NCBI GenBank assembly: GCA_024500155.1
Contig: CM044865.1
Location: forward strand, 32,753,501-32,817,500
From: Chenopodium formosanum
Taxonomy: Eukaryota > Streptophyta > Magnoliopsida > Caryophyllales > Amaranthaceae
DNA length: 64,000 nucleotides
Direction of reading: 5' to 3'
Shown here in pieces: positions 10,785-23,097 of the stretch; within the stretch, counting starts at the first letter, position 1, and each line of letters begins with the position of its first letter. Under the pieces are notes generated by a model. That model worked only from the letters and a program-made list of their open reading frames with translations. It was not told the DNA's origin and made no database searches. The position numbers were made by a program, and so were the translations under genes.

Positions 10785-12374
10785 TGATAAGTGACTTTTA
10801 TGCCACTTTTTAGAGTGTTTATTGAGTCGTTTTTCGGCTTATTTTTCCAATAATTTAACCCTTTTTGTCCTTTATTTCTTTATTCTCTTATTCTCGTCTT
10901 TTATCTTGATTTCGAGTATTTAAGTGGTTTTTAATAGTTTTTAGCTTATTTTCTTAATTTATTTAATTTATCTTATTTTCTTTCTTTTTTATTTTGATCT
11001 CCATGCTTTGGTTTTGTAGGAATTATGCGCCGAAAGAAAGAGGATATCAAGAAGCCAAGTTATCTGTTGTGCGCGGGGTGCTGTGCGGCTTATGCGCGGG
11101 CGCACATGTGAGGTTGTGCGGGCGCGCAGCCCTGTCAGAACGCGCACAGCCAGACTGAAGAAACAGAGCAAAACCAGAGAGTTTGCGCGACCCTATGCGC
11201 GACCGATGTGCGGGCGCACACATCTTTGCGCGGGCGCGCATGACTTATGTGCGGGCGCACTTATTTTCCCCGTACCCACAAAGTTGCGGCCGCACACTAC
11301 GATGAGAGGGCGCACAAACCTGTGTGCGGGCGCACAGGACTCATGTGCGAGCGCGCACGACTGGGTTTACGATTTATTTGCGCCTTGTTGTCCAAGTCTC
11401 TTTCTTTTGGTGGAGCCACATATATATAGACGGGACTCTTTGTAAAATGGGGGATAATTTTTATGCTATTTTCTTAGTTAGTTTAGGAGAGCTTCTCTCT
11501 CTTAGGATTAGATTAGGAGTTTCTCTCTCTAGTTTAGGAGTAGTTTAGAGAGAGAAAGCTTGGATCTTTCATGGAGTTTTTGGGATTTTGAAGAAGCAAA
11601 TTTGTGGATTTTTCCTCTCATAAATTCAATGAGTTTTCCTAACTTTCTCTCACCTTTATTGCTTTCATTTTTTATTGTTTTTGCTTATTTATTTGTTTAT
11701 TTGAGTAATTTAATTAGTTTAGTTGTTGATTCTTGCTTTTATTATTATTTTATCTTGTTTTCCATATTTTTGTTCATTATGTTAGTTTAGGTTTTGTTCT
11801 AGGGAAATGGATGAAGGTTATGTTAATTAATTTAATGATTGATTGTGGTTAGTATGAAATTGTTTCTTGATTATTGTGTATGGATGATGCTTTTATGGAT
11901 TAGAATCTTTCTAGCTAATTGATTCTATGCTTTTAATTGTGTTTTCAATCAATTGTGCGAAAGTGAGTTGTTTGAGAACCCTAAATTCCTCCATATCTTT
12001 GCTAGGCTAGTTGCACGTGAGTGAATTAGTTTAGTAGGATTATTAACATGTTTAATTGCGCGAGAGTGAGTTAAATGTGTAAATCGTCCTAATTGAGGTC
12101 ATTTTCATCTAATTGTTTGATGTTGTTGAATGCATTGATGTAATTGGATTCCACTTTCCCTAGTTTTAGTTATTTGCTCTTAGTAGTGTTAGTTGAACCT
12201 CTCTTTACCTCACAAGCTTTCCTAGTAGTCTAATTAGCATAGATTGATACACTTAGTCCTTTTGGGTTCGACCCTTTACTTACCCCTATACTCGTATTAG
12301 GGTAGTTTAGGTATTATAAATTGTTAATTTGATTAGGGTTAGTAGACTAACGACACTACTAAATCCCTCGATCA
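10785..12374 (+). repeat. 3' LTR of LARD-B
   Basis: 1,590 bp, near-identical to 5052-6640 (about three substitutions and one indel seen). It ends CCTCGATCA, followed by TSD GTGAT. Confidence 0.95.
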
Positions 12375-12487
12375 GTGATCAAGCAATAAAAATAATATAT
12401 AATATCAAGCAACATAATAATCATCATCATAATAATATTCTCATCAAAGCATAATAATATTATTAGCAAGATCCTAGGCAATGATAC
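12375..12487 (-). repeat. Tat-P LTR fragment, right piece
   Basis: This piece resumes the Tat-P LTR after LARD-B: GTGATCAAGCAATA, an (AAT)-rich part, then AGCAAGATCCTAGGC, matching 54565-54757 with deletions. It stops where the oppositely oriented Tat-Q LTR begins. The 5-bp target would be GATAC (12483-12487); the matching right copy lies beyond the window. Confidence 0.8.
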
Positions 12488-12597
12488 TATAGACACCCAT
12501 TTGTGTCTCCCCAAAACCAAACCCAGTAATGAGTACCTTTCTTGTCGAATCATAATCGACTGAAGTGAAAGTGTGGAAAGTCTAGTGTTGCGGTTAG

Positions 12598-12830
12598 CAC
12601 TAGTAGAATAAATGTGATGGGAAACTATAATTGGCAAGCGGTTTTAAGAATCCGCTTCCCATTACTGAATTAAAAAAAATAAACAATAAATTGGCAAGCG
12701 ATTTTGGCGCGAACCGTTTGCTATTTAACTAATGGCAAGCAGTTTAGGGTTGAACCGCTTACCATTAGTTAAATTGGCAAGCGGTTCAACCCCAAACCGC
12801 TTCCCAATTTTTTTTTTAATAAAGCGGGCT
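12598..12830 (+). repeat. Left terminal and subterminal repeats of CACTA-A
   Basis: The terminal inverted repeat CACTAGTAGAA is followed by six degenerate copies of (T)GGCAAGCGGTT in both orientations. The pair at 12733-12808 forms a hairpin with arms of about 30 bp. Such subterminal words are the binding sites for the TNPA-type protein in En/Spm elements. Confidence 0.85.
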
Positions 12831-13695
12831 TCTTCCTTTCTCTCCTCTTTAGCGCTGCTGCCTTCACTCTCCCAATCTATTTGCAAAATTTTTCATTCTC
12901 CCGCCTTCACTCCTCCTCTCTGTCGTCTCTCCTTACCCTCTAGCTTTTCCGGCCACCACCACCACTACTTTATTCACTTGCTTTTGAGCGTGTTTGTGGG
13001 TGCTTCTCGCGCGTGGGGGCTGTTTTGAGGGTGTTTGGGGTGCTGCTTGAGTGTGGGTTCTTGGGTTGTGGGTGTTGCTCGAGGCTGCTCGTGGATGGGT
13101 TAGTTGCATGTGGTGGTTGCTGCTCCTAGTTGCTGGTGGTGTTCTTGGATTGGTTGCATTGGGTGGTGGTGTTCGTGGGTGGTGGTGTATCGAGCCCAAC
13201 ACACACCACTACTCTTCCTAATCCCTCAATCTTGCTCTTTCTCACTCTCAAATTAGGGTAAGTTTTGCTAAATTTAAGTTTCATATGTATTAATTTGTAT
13301 TAATTGTTTGTTTATTCCAAAATTTCAAGTTAGGGTTTCAAGTAGTTAACTCAATTTTATTTTAATTGTTTTATCATTTGTTTGTATATTAGATAATGTT
13401 TGTTGTTACTTTAATTGTTTAAATATTATATATATGTATATATATATTGTTTGAATTTGAGTAGTTTTAAAGTGAAAATTTTTAATAGAATATATATTAG
13501 TTAACATTTTAGTTTGTTAAATTAAATGTGGTTAGTAAATTGCAATGTATGAATATAATGAATTGCTATATTGATTGTATGTACGTTAATTTAATTATTA
13601 GCACTATTTAAATGAATGAACTTGTTTATTGTTGAATGTCAAATAAATGCAAATAATTGAATGCTTGCATCATCATTTGTTTAGATACCCGTTCG
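12831..13695 (+). other. CACTA-A 5' non-coding region
   Basis: A pyrimidine-rich stretch (12830-12960) leads to a G/T-rich low-complexity stretch of GTGGGTG and GGTGGTG words (12980-13195), then AT-rich sequence. A possible intron-donor context GGTAAG (13257) follows a pyrimidine-rich leader. The proline/histidine-rich antisense ORF here is a by-product of composition. Confidence 0.5.
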
Positions 13696-13968
13696 AGTCT
13701 TTCTCAATAGGAGAAAGACTTGAATAGTCCCTAGTTGGGACTGTTCTTGGACGTTTAGTCCCTAGTGAATGTATATCTCTTTTTTCGATTTTAAGGAATA
13801 TCCGGGCTTCTCATTTTCTCACCATGTTCTCTGGGTACATATGTAGGTAAGTTATTTCCTACATCGTGTACTTGGAGAACTGGGGGGAAATGCTGCCGGA
13901 TTTTCCTTAAAATTGAAAAGTTGACATACATTCACTAGTGAGATTCGACGTTCAAGGATGGGTTAGGT
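13696..13968 (+). other. Hairpin cluster with a ~215-nt foldback
   Basis: There are three adjacent foldbacks. Hairpin 1 has a perfect 10-bp stem AGTCTTTCTC/GAGAAAGACT (13696-13720). Hairpin 2 pairs AATAGTCCC with GGGACTGTT (13723-13745). The third spans about 13744-13960: the left arm (GGACGTTTAGTC, CTAGTGAATGTAT, GATTTTAAGGAATATCCGG, GTTCTCTGGGTACA, ATGTAGG) pairs in order with the right arm (CCTACAT, TGTACTTGGAGAAC, CCGGATTTTCCTTAAAATTG, ATACATTCACTAG, GACGTTCAAGG), leaving a loop of a few nt. It lies 150 nt upstream of the transposase start. Confidence 0.8.
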
Positions 13969-14112
13969 TGGAGTGATAAGGACCTTTTAAGAGCATTCAT
14001 TTTTACGATATATGGATGATATATATGTTATGTACTTTGATTGACATAATATATGTTACATTTATCATTGTTTGAAATGTGTTCGTATGTTTAAAGGCAA
14101 TTTAAAGGGTCA

Positions 14113-17100
14113 ATGAATCGCGGTTGGATATATGGTAGACGTGATACATAGGAATTTTTTAATGGGGTTCAAGAGTTTTGCAAGAGTGCTTCACAGTATC
14201 AGCTTAGAACGAGTGTCAATTACCTTTATTGTCCTTGTGTCAATTGTAATAATGTCACAAGGGTCAATAGTGTTGATACCATCATGGCTCATGTACAATG
14301 TCATGGGTTTAAGCCTCAATATCATGTTTGGGTTTGGCATGGTGAGAAGGGATCGTATAGGGAGAATGTTGTTGGCAATGAGACGCATGTTGAAAGTGCC
14401 GAGATTCATGTTGAAGAAGAAAATGGGAATGATGATGGTGGTGAAGGGGATGACACCGAGGATGGTGGTGGTGATGATCACTTGGATGAGATGATGCGTG
14501 ATGTTGAAGGTGAATTTGGTGACCGACCTGATGCATTTGAGTCATTATCAGAGGCTGCCAAAAAGCCTTTGTATCCCGGGTCTAAAAAATACACAAAACT
14601 CTCAGCCGTGCTTACACTATTTAACATTAAGTCTAAGCATAACTGGAGTGACACTAGTTTCACTTCTTTGTTGACTGCGTTATGTGATATGTTTCCAGAT
14701 GGGAATGAACTTCCTAATTCCTATTATTATGCAAAGAAACTAATGTGTCCATTTGGTTTGGAGTATAAGAAGATATCCCAATGATTGTGTTCTGTATCGA
14801 AATGAATATGAAGAGTTGGAGGAGTGTCCACGTTGCGGTAAGTCACGTTACGAGCAAGCTGCAATGCTGGTATTAAAGGACCTCCTGCAAAGGTGTTGTG
14901 GTATCTTCCTATTATTCCAAGGTTAAAGCGTCTATTTTCAATACCAAAAGACGCCAAGAACCTGAGATGACATGCTGAGGGAAGAAAGAAAAATGGTTTT
15001 TTGAAGCATCCTGCTGACTCTCCACAATGGAAGAACATCGATATGAAGTTTAGGGCATTTGGTGGTGAAGTCAGAAATTTAAGGCTTGGGTTATGCACGG
15101 ACGGTATGAATCCATTTGGCACTCTTAGTACTAAACATAGCACATGGCCGGTACTTTTAGTGATTTACAACTTGCCTCCGTGGTTGTGTATGAAACAAAA
15201 ATATATAATGCTTTCACTTTTGATAACGGGGCCAAGACAACCTGGAAACGACATTGATGTTTACCTTGAGCCCCTTATTGATGATTTGAGAAATATGTGG
15301 GACGAAGGTGTCACTGTTTATGATGCCCATAAGAACAAGATGTTTCTTTTGCGTGCTTCCCTTATGTGGACCATCAATGATTTTCCCGCATATGGCAATC
15401 TGTTCGGGTACAAGAACAAAGGGCATAAATAATGTCCCATTTGTATTGATGACACACCGAACGTGTACCTTGAGCACTATGGCAAAGATGTGTACGTGAG
15501 GACCCGAAGATTTCTTAGGTGCGATCACCCGTATCATAAGCAGAAAAAGGCCTTCGATGGGAAAGTTGAGGAGGGGGTTGTGCCTAGGCCATTGAGTGGC
15601 CTGAAAGGAGGTTTATGCAAGAGTGAAGGGTATTCCATGTGTTTTTGGTAAAACAACGAAACCAATTGACCCACATGCTCTCTTTAAAAAGGAATCAATC
15701 TTTTGGAAGCTTGAGTACTAGAAAGAACATGATGTTAGACATTGTCTCGATGTGATTCATATAGAGAAGAATGTTTGTGATGCAATTATTGGGACAATTA
15801 TGAACATTCCTAGAAAAACGAAGGATGAAAAGAGTGCGCGGTTATATTTGCAAGCGTGGGGTGTTCGTCCGAAGTTGTGGGTTCAAGATAAGGTAGGGAT
15901 GGCGAAGGTTAAGGAAAAGGGAAATGAAGATGGTGGTAAAAATCGTAAGGGGAAGCGCAAGGAAAAGGCCACGGGTATCGCAAAGAAGAAGGTGATGGAA
16001 AAGGAAAGAACCAAAAGGTGTATTTACCTCCAGCTTGCTACACATTATCAAAGGAAGAAAAACAAAGGTTTTATGCTTGTTTGTATGAAATTAATCTTCC
16101 ATCTGGGTTCTCGTCAAACATGAAAAGGTTTGTTTCCTTAAATGGAGAATTGAAGTTGCCAAGTATGAAATCTCATGATTGTCACATGATGATGCAAGTA
16201 TTCCTACCGATTGCAATTCGTGGTATTTTACCAAAGTACATGAGAGAAGTTATTACAAGCCTCTGTGGGTTTTTCAATACTATTTGCAGAAAAGTTCTTG
16301 ATCCCTTTACACTTGATGCTCTCCAGGAGAATGTTGTGGTAACTTTGTGCAAATTTGAGATGTTTTTCCCACCGTCACTTTTTGACATAATGGTGCATTT
16401 GATTCTGCATTTGGTTTGTGAGATTAAGTTGTGCGGTCCAGTATTTATGAGGTGGTGCTACCCTTTTGAACGACACATGGGTACACTGCAAGATAAAGTA
16501 AGAAGTCCAGCCCATCTGGAAGGCAGTATGATACAAGGAATTGTGTCGAGGAGATTGGGAATTTTGTGGCACCATATGTTGCCATTGCCGAACCTATTGG
16601 GCTTCCCACTTCCTGACATGAAGGGAGACTTGATAGTCATGGCACAATCGGGTCAAAAAGGATCTGGGCTGCTCGAGATCAAATCATGCAAGCTCACCTA
16701 TTTATGCTTCATCATATTGCGGAGGTTCACCCATATTTAGAAGAGCACAGTGATAGTTTGCATGTTGAATATCCATCAAAAGGGGAAAGAGCACTAATGC
16801 AGTTGCATAATAAGATGTTTGTGAAGTGGTTCCATGATCGTGTGATGCGTCAATTGGATGAGACAATGTCTGATACAATAAAGTGGCTAGCTTATGGTCC
16901 AAAGGAAGATGTTCATTCATTTGAGGGATATGACATAAATGGGTACACATTTTGGACTGAAAGTCGGGATCAGAAATCCTCATCAAATCAAAATAGTGGT
17001 GTCACTCTTGTGGCTTCATCAAGAGAGTTTGCAAGTGCGAAGGATACGTCACCAGTTGACGCACTATTATCATACTATGGACGAATTCAGGAAATATTGG

Positions 17101-17473
17101 AACTAGATTACCGTGACTTCAAGGTTGGTCTATTCAAGTGTAAATGGGTCGATAATAATAGGCGCAACCTGAGAAATGATGACTTCACTCTTGTAGATCT
17201 TGGCCACTTGCGGGATAGTCTTGAACCATATTCATCCTTGCATCTCAAGCTAAGCAAGTGTTATATGTAACTGACCCATCCGATCCAAAATGGTCCATCG
17301 TCCTTGCTGGCAAAAGGAGAATTTTAGGGGTTGAAGAGGTTGAGGACGAGGAAGAATATGATGCATTTGATGATTCTCCCCCTTTCACTGCTCCTACACG
17401 TGATGTAGCAACTAATGTATATGATGATGTTACTTATATTCGATCTGACCACAATGAGGGAATACACGAATGA
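14113..17473 (+). pseudogene. tnp2-type CACTA transposase, decayed
   Basis: It encodes the catalytic transposase of CACTA elements. Domains appear in the standard order. From 14113 the frame MNRGWIYGRRD... with CPCVNC is the transposase-associated N-terminal zinc region. The tnp2 catalytic region runs about 14480-15900 (LNSYYYAKK, CPRCGKSRYE, DGMNPFG, WPVLLVIYNLPPWLCMK, GNDIDVYLEPLIDDL, INDFPAYGNLFG, MIHIEKNVCD). The DUF4218-like region is 16018-16740 (MKSHDCHMMMQVFLP, CKFEMFFPPSLFDIMVHL) and the DUF4216-like region 16686-17473 (YYGRIQEILELDY, VTDPSDPKW). Breaks include TAG at 14149, frameshifts near 14784, 14870 and 16500-16690, and a TAA after 15430. It is therefore non-functional. Confidence 0.88.
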
Positions 17474-18355
17474 GGCAATTTTATTGATGCATGTTTTATT
17501 TACTAAATATATTATGCTCCGACAACCTTGTTTATTTTAGGAAGTGTTTTATTTTTTTTGCATTTTCAACATAAAAGCATGTAATATACACTAAATATAT
17601 GAATTGTTAAGAGGATTATATGTGAATTTGTTATGAAACCAAAGAAGTTGGGTAAGTGTTTGTCTTTCTTCGTGCCTTAGATTTAATTGCCATTACTGAT
17701 GACTAACAACATGCTTTGCTTGTTTACTGTAGCTATGCACATATCCTGGATCCTGATGAGAACCTTCATTCTGATGAGGATATGGATGATGAAGATGATG
17801 ACGAGTTGTATGATGTTAATAAGGAGACGGATATGGGGGAACCGGAAGACCAAGCTTATGACGAGTTCCAACAAAAGCTTGATGAATATGAGCGTATAGC
17901 TGAAACTGCCCAACCTATTGAGGATAATGTTGTTTTCGAGGTTGTAGGTGATTTACATTGTGAAACTCAAATGAGAATCCAAGTGAAAACCACCGGTGAT
18001 GGAGGAGGGGTAAAGCCACCAGTGAACAGAAGGAGTAAGGGTGCAACAAAAGCTTTCAAGAAACCCGGCGTTCCTATGGTGCTTGAGTTTGATGAGTTAG
18101 GTCAACCTACTGGCCAATGGCGCGACAAATTTTCTAGTCAAGTTGGCATTGTAACTCATAAAATACCAATCACACTTGAGTTCGCCGAGATACCTCACGG
18201 GTTGCTTCAAACATTTTGGGACGATACAATGGTAAGTATGATTATTTTACGAACCTAGTGCATAACCTTCTCACGGGATGTGTATATCAAAATATGTCAC
18301 TAAAACTATGATTATTAATTAATATATATACAGGGAAAAAAAATTAAAAAAAATT

Positions 18356-18480
18356 GCATCGTCAACCCCCGAGCCTAACCCAAGGGCTACAGCCGGCAGC
18401 TTCAGTTTCCTGGGCTGCTGCAGCTGCCTGGGCAGCAACCTGGGTGCTGCAGCGGTGCTGCCCTGATTCGCGGGTTTTTT
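18356..18480 (+). repeat. GC-rich palindromic island in a CACTA-A intron
   Basis: Words such as GGCTGCTGCAGCTGCC, CTGGGCAGCAACCTGGG and GTGCTGCAGC make a dense self-complementary patch, followed by an 8-T and a 10-T run. It sits between the splice sites at 18232 and 18542. A related island is at 22190-22478. Confidence 0.75.
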
Positions 18481-21400
18481 TTCTTTTTTTTTTAAGTTTT
18501 ATTTTGTCTTGCCTAACGTGGATGTTTGCGCCAATTACAAAGTATGTTCCATATTCCTGATGAGCCAGCCAAGAGAAAAGTCTTTGAACATTTTGTACAA
18601 GAGAGATTAAAAAACTTCAAGAGTTACTTGAGGACGAGATGGATCCATAAGAAAAGAAGGAGAAGACCAAAGAAAAATGTGACTGCTGATGGAGAAGAGG
18701 AGAAACCTGATAAGAAATCGTGGAATTTATATCCACAAATAACGGTCAAGGACTGGGAGAAGTTTGTGGAAAAATCTTCCACTAGGACCGCACTTGTATG
18801 TTTTTATTTATCAATAGAGTAGGCTATTGATTTTTAGTTTCTTACAAAGACTGATGCTAACATATATTTCTTAATGTGTAGGAAAAAAGTGAACAAGCTA
18901 GAATCAATGCCGGGAAGAAATTGTATAGCCATCATATGGGTTGTAAGACATTTGCGGAGTCTAGACCAAAGTGGATCAAAGCGGGTCTATACCCCAAATC
19001 CATAATGTCATCATCTGATAAACCACTTTCTTCCACGGTCACAACTTTGGTTAATCGTGTAATTAACTGGTGGTGTGCTATGCATGAGATCGACAAGAAA
19101 ACCGGCAAGTATGTCATGCAACCGGATAAGAAAGTAGTAGCAGATGCACTTGTAAGCAAACTCTACTACTTATTAATTATATTTTCTTGTCAAGTACATC
19201 TAGAGCCGATAACGTTTTGTGTTGTTACAGCCCAAGCATACTTCAGAAGTGATTGAAGGCAAGCTGACTCTAAGCATCGAAAATGATCCTTTCACCTTAG
19301 CTTTGGGAAAACCATACCACCCTGGGCGAGTAATTGGTTTTGGCGGGAAACAACTAGGGTGGGAGAAAGTGATGGGTTCAGAATACACCAAATCTGGAAA
19401 AAGCAAATCAAGTGTTAATTCGCCACATCGTATTGATGAGAAGAAAAAGGAATCAATTAAGGCGGAGATACACGCGGAGCTGCAAGAACAGATGCAAAGT
19501 CAATTCAATGCCATTCTAAAGCACATGAACTTGCCGCTTTTGCCATTTTGCTCGAGTACCCCAGTAGACTCATGTAGTCACCCAGGAGGCCCTGAGGACG
19601 ATCCAGTATTTGAGAGAGAGAGGTAATTTTAGTACAAGGACAAATTACGTCATATGAAGTTCGTCAAACGAGGTTGTTTGCATGTTTAATTTTTTTACTT
19701 TTGCAGGATCCTAGTCCTATGGATGCAGAGTCATTGAAGAGAGAAAATCCGATGCCTTAACCTTTCCTAGATGTTAAGGTAAACTTCACTACATAATCAG
19801 TTTTTCTTATGTTAGGCTTTCGTTTGTTATTTCATAACTTATGTCCTAACTCCTAATCAAATATGTAGAAAGAGACGCCTTGTGAGCTTCTTCACCCTGG
19901 GGAAAAAAATGCTGGACAGTTGCAGTTGGTGGGGTATGGTAGTGCACAACATTTTGACAAGGTTCATTTTAAGTCTAATACTAGCACCCATTACATCTCG
20001 GTCGGGATCGATTCTATAGTTGCTGGATTTGAGGACTTACCACTACTGGTGCCTAGAGAGGAATATGATTTTTTTAAGCTGCGTGACGCTACCGGTAGCT
20101 TTGTGCGATGGCCACGTGATCGGTTGAGGTTGGTAGGAGGGGTAAGTAAACACTACTTGTATGTAACTACTTGTATGTAACTAGATTAACATGTGCTTTA
20201 TGCAATGACCATGTTCTTTTATATTACTAGATTACTATGGAAAATCAGTCCGCTAAAAGGAAGAAGGTGGAGAAGACAAAATCCAAGGAAGAAGGTCCTC
20301 CGAACATGGAACAAGGACAAGTATCGAAGAAGAGTTCGAGAGCTTCTTGTACTCCACTGGTAGAAGCCGATGTCCTTAAGTCGCTTTCGAAAGCATGTAC
20401 TTTTCTTCACAACCGTGTTAGTGAGTTGCCTACGGGTACACATATTCAAGTGAACTTGCCTAAGGCATTGTTCCACTATGATGAGGATATGATCGCATAC
20501 ATTTCTAAAGAGGATGTGACGGAATTTCTAACCGGTTCCATGCTTAACATTTCCATCATTCAAACTTTAATGAGGTAAATTAACGAGACTATTTCTAAAC
20601 ATATTGTATTTTTGTGATTTTCGTACCAAAACAATGCAACTAGTAATTACTTGCACACATTACTTTCTTTAAGGTCACTACAGGAGCTCCTAAGTAGTAA
20701 AACCGATGGTGAAGCAGCAGTTGGGTGGTTATGCCCCGAGCAGACCTTCGTAACCAAATGCTTGCATAACCCTCGTGATGTGATAGATTACCTTGAGCGG
20801 GCTATTAGAGAATCAATGCGTGCGGGATACAAGTTCGTATTAGCCCCTTGCTTTGAGGAGTAAGTTTAAATATGTCACTCTTAAGTTGTTTGTTAAGTTA
20901 TAGATGTTGACGTATAACACTTGATGGATTAATATTTTCTTTAATATATATGTAGTCTACATTGGAGCCTTATGGTGATTTGTGTTTCCAATAACACAAT
21001 CTACTACTTTGACTCGGTTCGTATATGGCCACCAAGGAAGTTGCTAGTGAATAACCTATTGAATAGGCACATACCGCTTCATATATATTGTTTTGTATCA
21101 TCACCTAAGTAATTGAGTGGCTATGTTCCTAAATTTATGCTTTTTTTTTTAAGTGTTATGAAGAAGTTGAATTGTCATTCGGTTGTGGGTCCTACGTGGA
21201 AATATTCGAAGGTAAAACCTTGATATATTGATTTATTTAATAAAATTGCCTTGAGTTATGGCTATGCATGACTAGTTTAACTTTGTGTCATGTTAGTGTG
21301 CACAATAAAACAACGGCGTTGATTGTGCCTGTACGTGATGATGTTTATGCTTGACATAGTCAATAGGTGCACTGAAGCCCAACACATTGAGGAGGTACCT

Positions 21401-22189
21401 ATATATTTTTACTTTTTTTCGTTCGATTTTGGATAAAAAGCCGTCCTAAAACAAAGTAGAATGATAATTTGCTATGATTTCAAACATTAGACACCTAAGA
21501 CTAGTTGTAATTGACAAGTTATGATAAAGAAATGTAGAAATCGGGCAAAGTAGTAGTGAAATAGACGATTTTGGGTAAAAGCTGGCCAAATACTTCGTAA
21601 AATGATTTTTTGATATGATTTCAAACATTAGACACCTAAGACTAGATAATAATGACATGTCATGACAAACAAATAGTTCATTAGATAAGAAATGTTGAAA
21701 TCGGGCAAAGTAGAAGTGAAATAAGCGATTTTGGGTAAAAGTCGTCCTAAAACTTAGTAGAATGCTAATTTGCTATGATTTCAAACATTAGACACCTAAG
21801 ACTAGTTATAATTGACATGTTATGATAAAGAAATAGTTCATTAGGTAATGAATGTATAAATCGGGCAAAGAAGAAGTCAAATAGGCGATTTTGGGTAAAA
21901 GCCATCCTAAAACTTAGTAGAGTGCTAATTTGCTATGATTTCAAACAATAGACACAAAAGACTAGTTATAATTGACATGTTATGATAAAGAAATAGTTCA
22001 TTAGGTAAGAAATGTATTAATCAGGCAAAGTAGAAGTCAAACATGCGATTTTGGGTAAAAGCCGTCCTAAAACTTAGTAAAACCTTCTTTTGATGCGATT
22101 ACAAACCTTAGACACCCAAGACTAGTTAATATGGGTCTGCTCTGAGGACAAATTAGGTCATTTGAAACAAAATGCAGAAAATGGGAAAG

Positions 22190-22478
22190 TGAGTACCCGA
22201 GGCAACTGTAGCACCCGAGGCAACTACAGCACCCGAGGCAACAGCCTTAGGTTATGCCAGGCAGCTAGCTGCCAAGAAACTACCCAGGAAACTGCAGCAG
22301 CTGCCAAGAAACATCCCAGGCAGCCGCAGCAGCAGCCTAGGCAGCTGCCCAGGCAGCCGCAGCAGCAGCCTAGGTAGCTGCCCAGGCAGCTGCAGCAGCT
22401 GCACCAGCCACCAGGCAGCTGCAGCAGCCGTGCAAGCAATCGAGCAACTGCATCAACCATGGGAAGCAGCCTGGGGGT
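22190..22478 (+). repeat. GGCAGCTGCC-rich minisatellite
   Basis: It begins with three copies of (G)CACCCGAGGCAACT(A)CA, then many copies of CAGGCAGCTGCC(CAGG) and CAGCAGCAGCC, ending CTGGGGGTTTTTTTTTT. The palindromic core GGCAGCTGCC makes it strongly self-pairing. The 71-codon ORF inside is compositional. Confidence 0.8.
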
Positions 22479-22911
22479 TTTTTTTTTGGCCTTGTCATTG
22501 GCACCTCATGCAATTTTGTGTAATTTTTGCGTACTTGTTAGTGAATAAGCTAAATAAGTCACTTACGCCGATTTTTGTTAAAAATCGTACTAAAACTTAG
22601 TTGGGTGCTCATTTTATGTGATATCATAAATTAGATGCCTAAGACTAGGTAATATGGGCATGGTATGAGAAAAAAAAGTTCAAACGAAATAAAATGTAAA
22701 AAATGGGCAAGTAGAAGTGGAATAGGCGATTTTGGGTAAAAGCCGCCCTAAAACTTAGTAAAATGATCTTTTGCTATGATTTCAAACAATAGACACCTAA
22801 GACTATTTAATAATGATAAGTTATGATAAATATATAGTTCATTAGATAAGAAATGTAAAAACTGGGCAAGTAGAAGTGGAATAGGCAATTTTGGGTAAAA
22901 GTTGTCCTAAC

Positions 22912-23097
22912 ACTTTTTGGGGGGGAAACGTTCCTTTCCTATCTCCTTCGATAAAGAAGGTTTCTTAAAATTCATGTCACACTCCCTGCCTTCCAAAGGT
23001 TCCTAGAAGACGGGCCAGACGCAGCAGAGCGACGACCCGGGAGCGGATTCCCCACCAGCGTGGGGACAGGAGACGACTATCTCAGGGCACATCACGA
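22912..23097 (+). other. 186-bp foreign insert in the tandem array
   Basis: This GC-rich segment (G8 run, ATCTCCTTCGATAAAGAAGG, GACGACCCGGGAGCGGATTC, CAGCGTGGGGACAGGAGACG) shows no similarity to the 160-bp units it interrupts, which resume at ATGCTAATTTGCTATGG. I see no TSD or terminal repeat. Its composition resembles plant organellar DNA, but I cannot confirm this. Confidence 0.65.

Larger units (their letters stand above)
5052..12374 (+). mobile_element. LARD-B: Athila-like non-autonomous LTR retrotransposon
   Basis: A complete 7.3-kb element has two LTRs (5052-6640 and 10785-12374), a primer-binding site, a polypurine tract and a perfect 5-bp TSD GTGAT (5047-5051 and 12375-12379). The interior holds one gag-like ORF with a single amber stop, then 2.2 kb without coding sequence. 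No protease, RT, RNase H or integrase is present, so it must be mobilised in trans. The gag-like region and the tRNA-Asp primer-binding site point to the Athila group of Ty3/gypsy. The LTRs differ at about four places (near 5183/10916, one substitution and one indel; 5404/11142; 6296/12030), so insertion is recent. It split the Tat-P LTR. Confidence 0.93.

Noticed and set aside
12933..13202. Proline/histidine-rich antisense ORF
   Set aside because: By-product of GTGGGTG low-complexity DNA in the CACTA-A leader.
22162..22377. Glutamine/proline-rich ORF
   Set aside because: Translation of the GGCAGCTGCC minisatellite inside an intron; no upstream exon or conserved domain.
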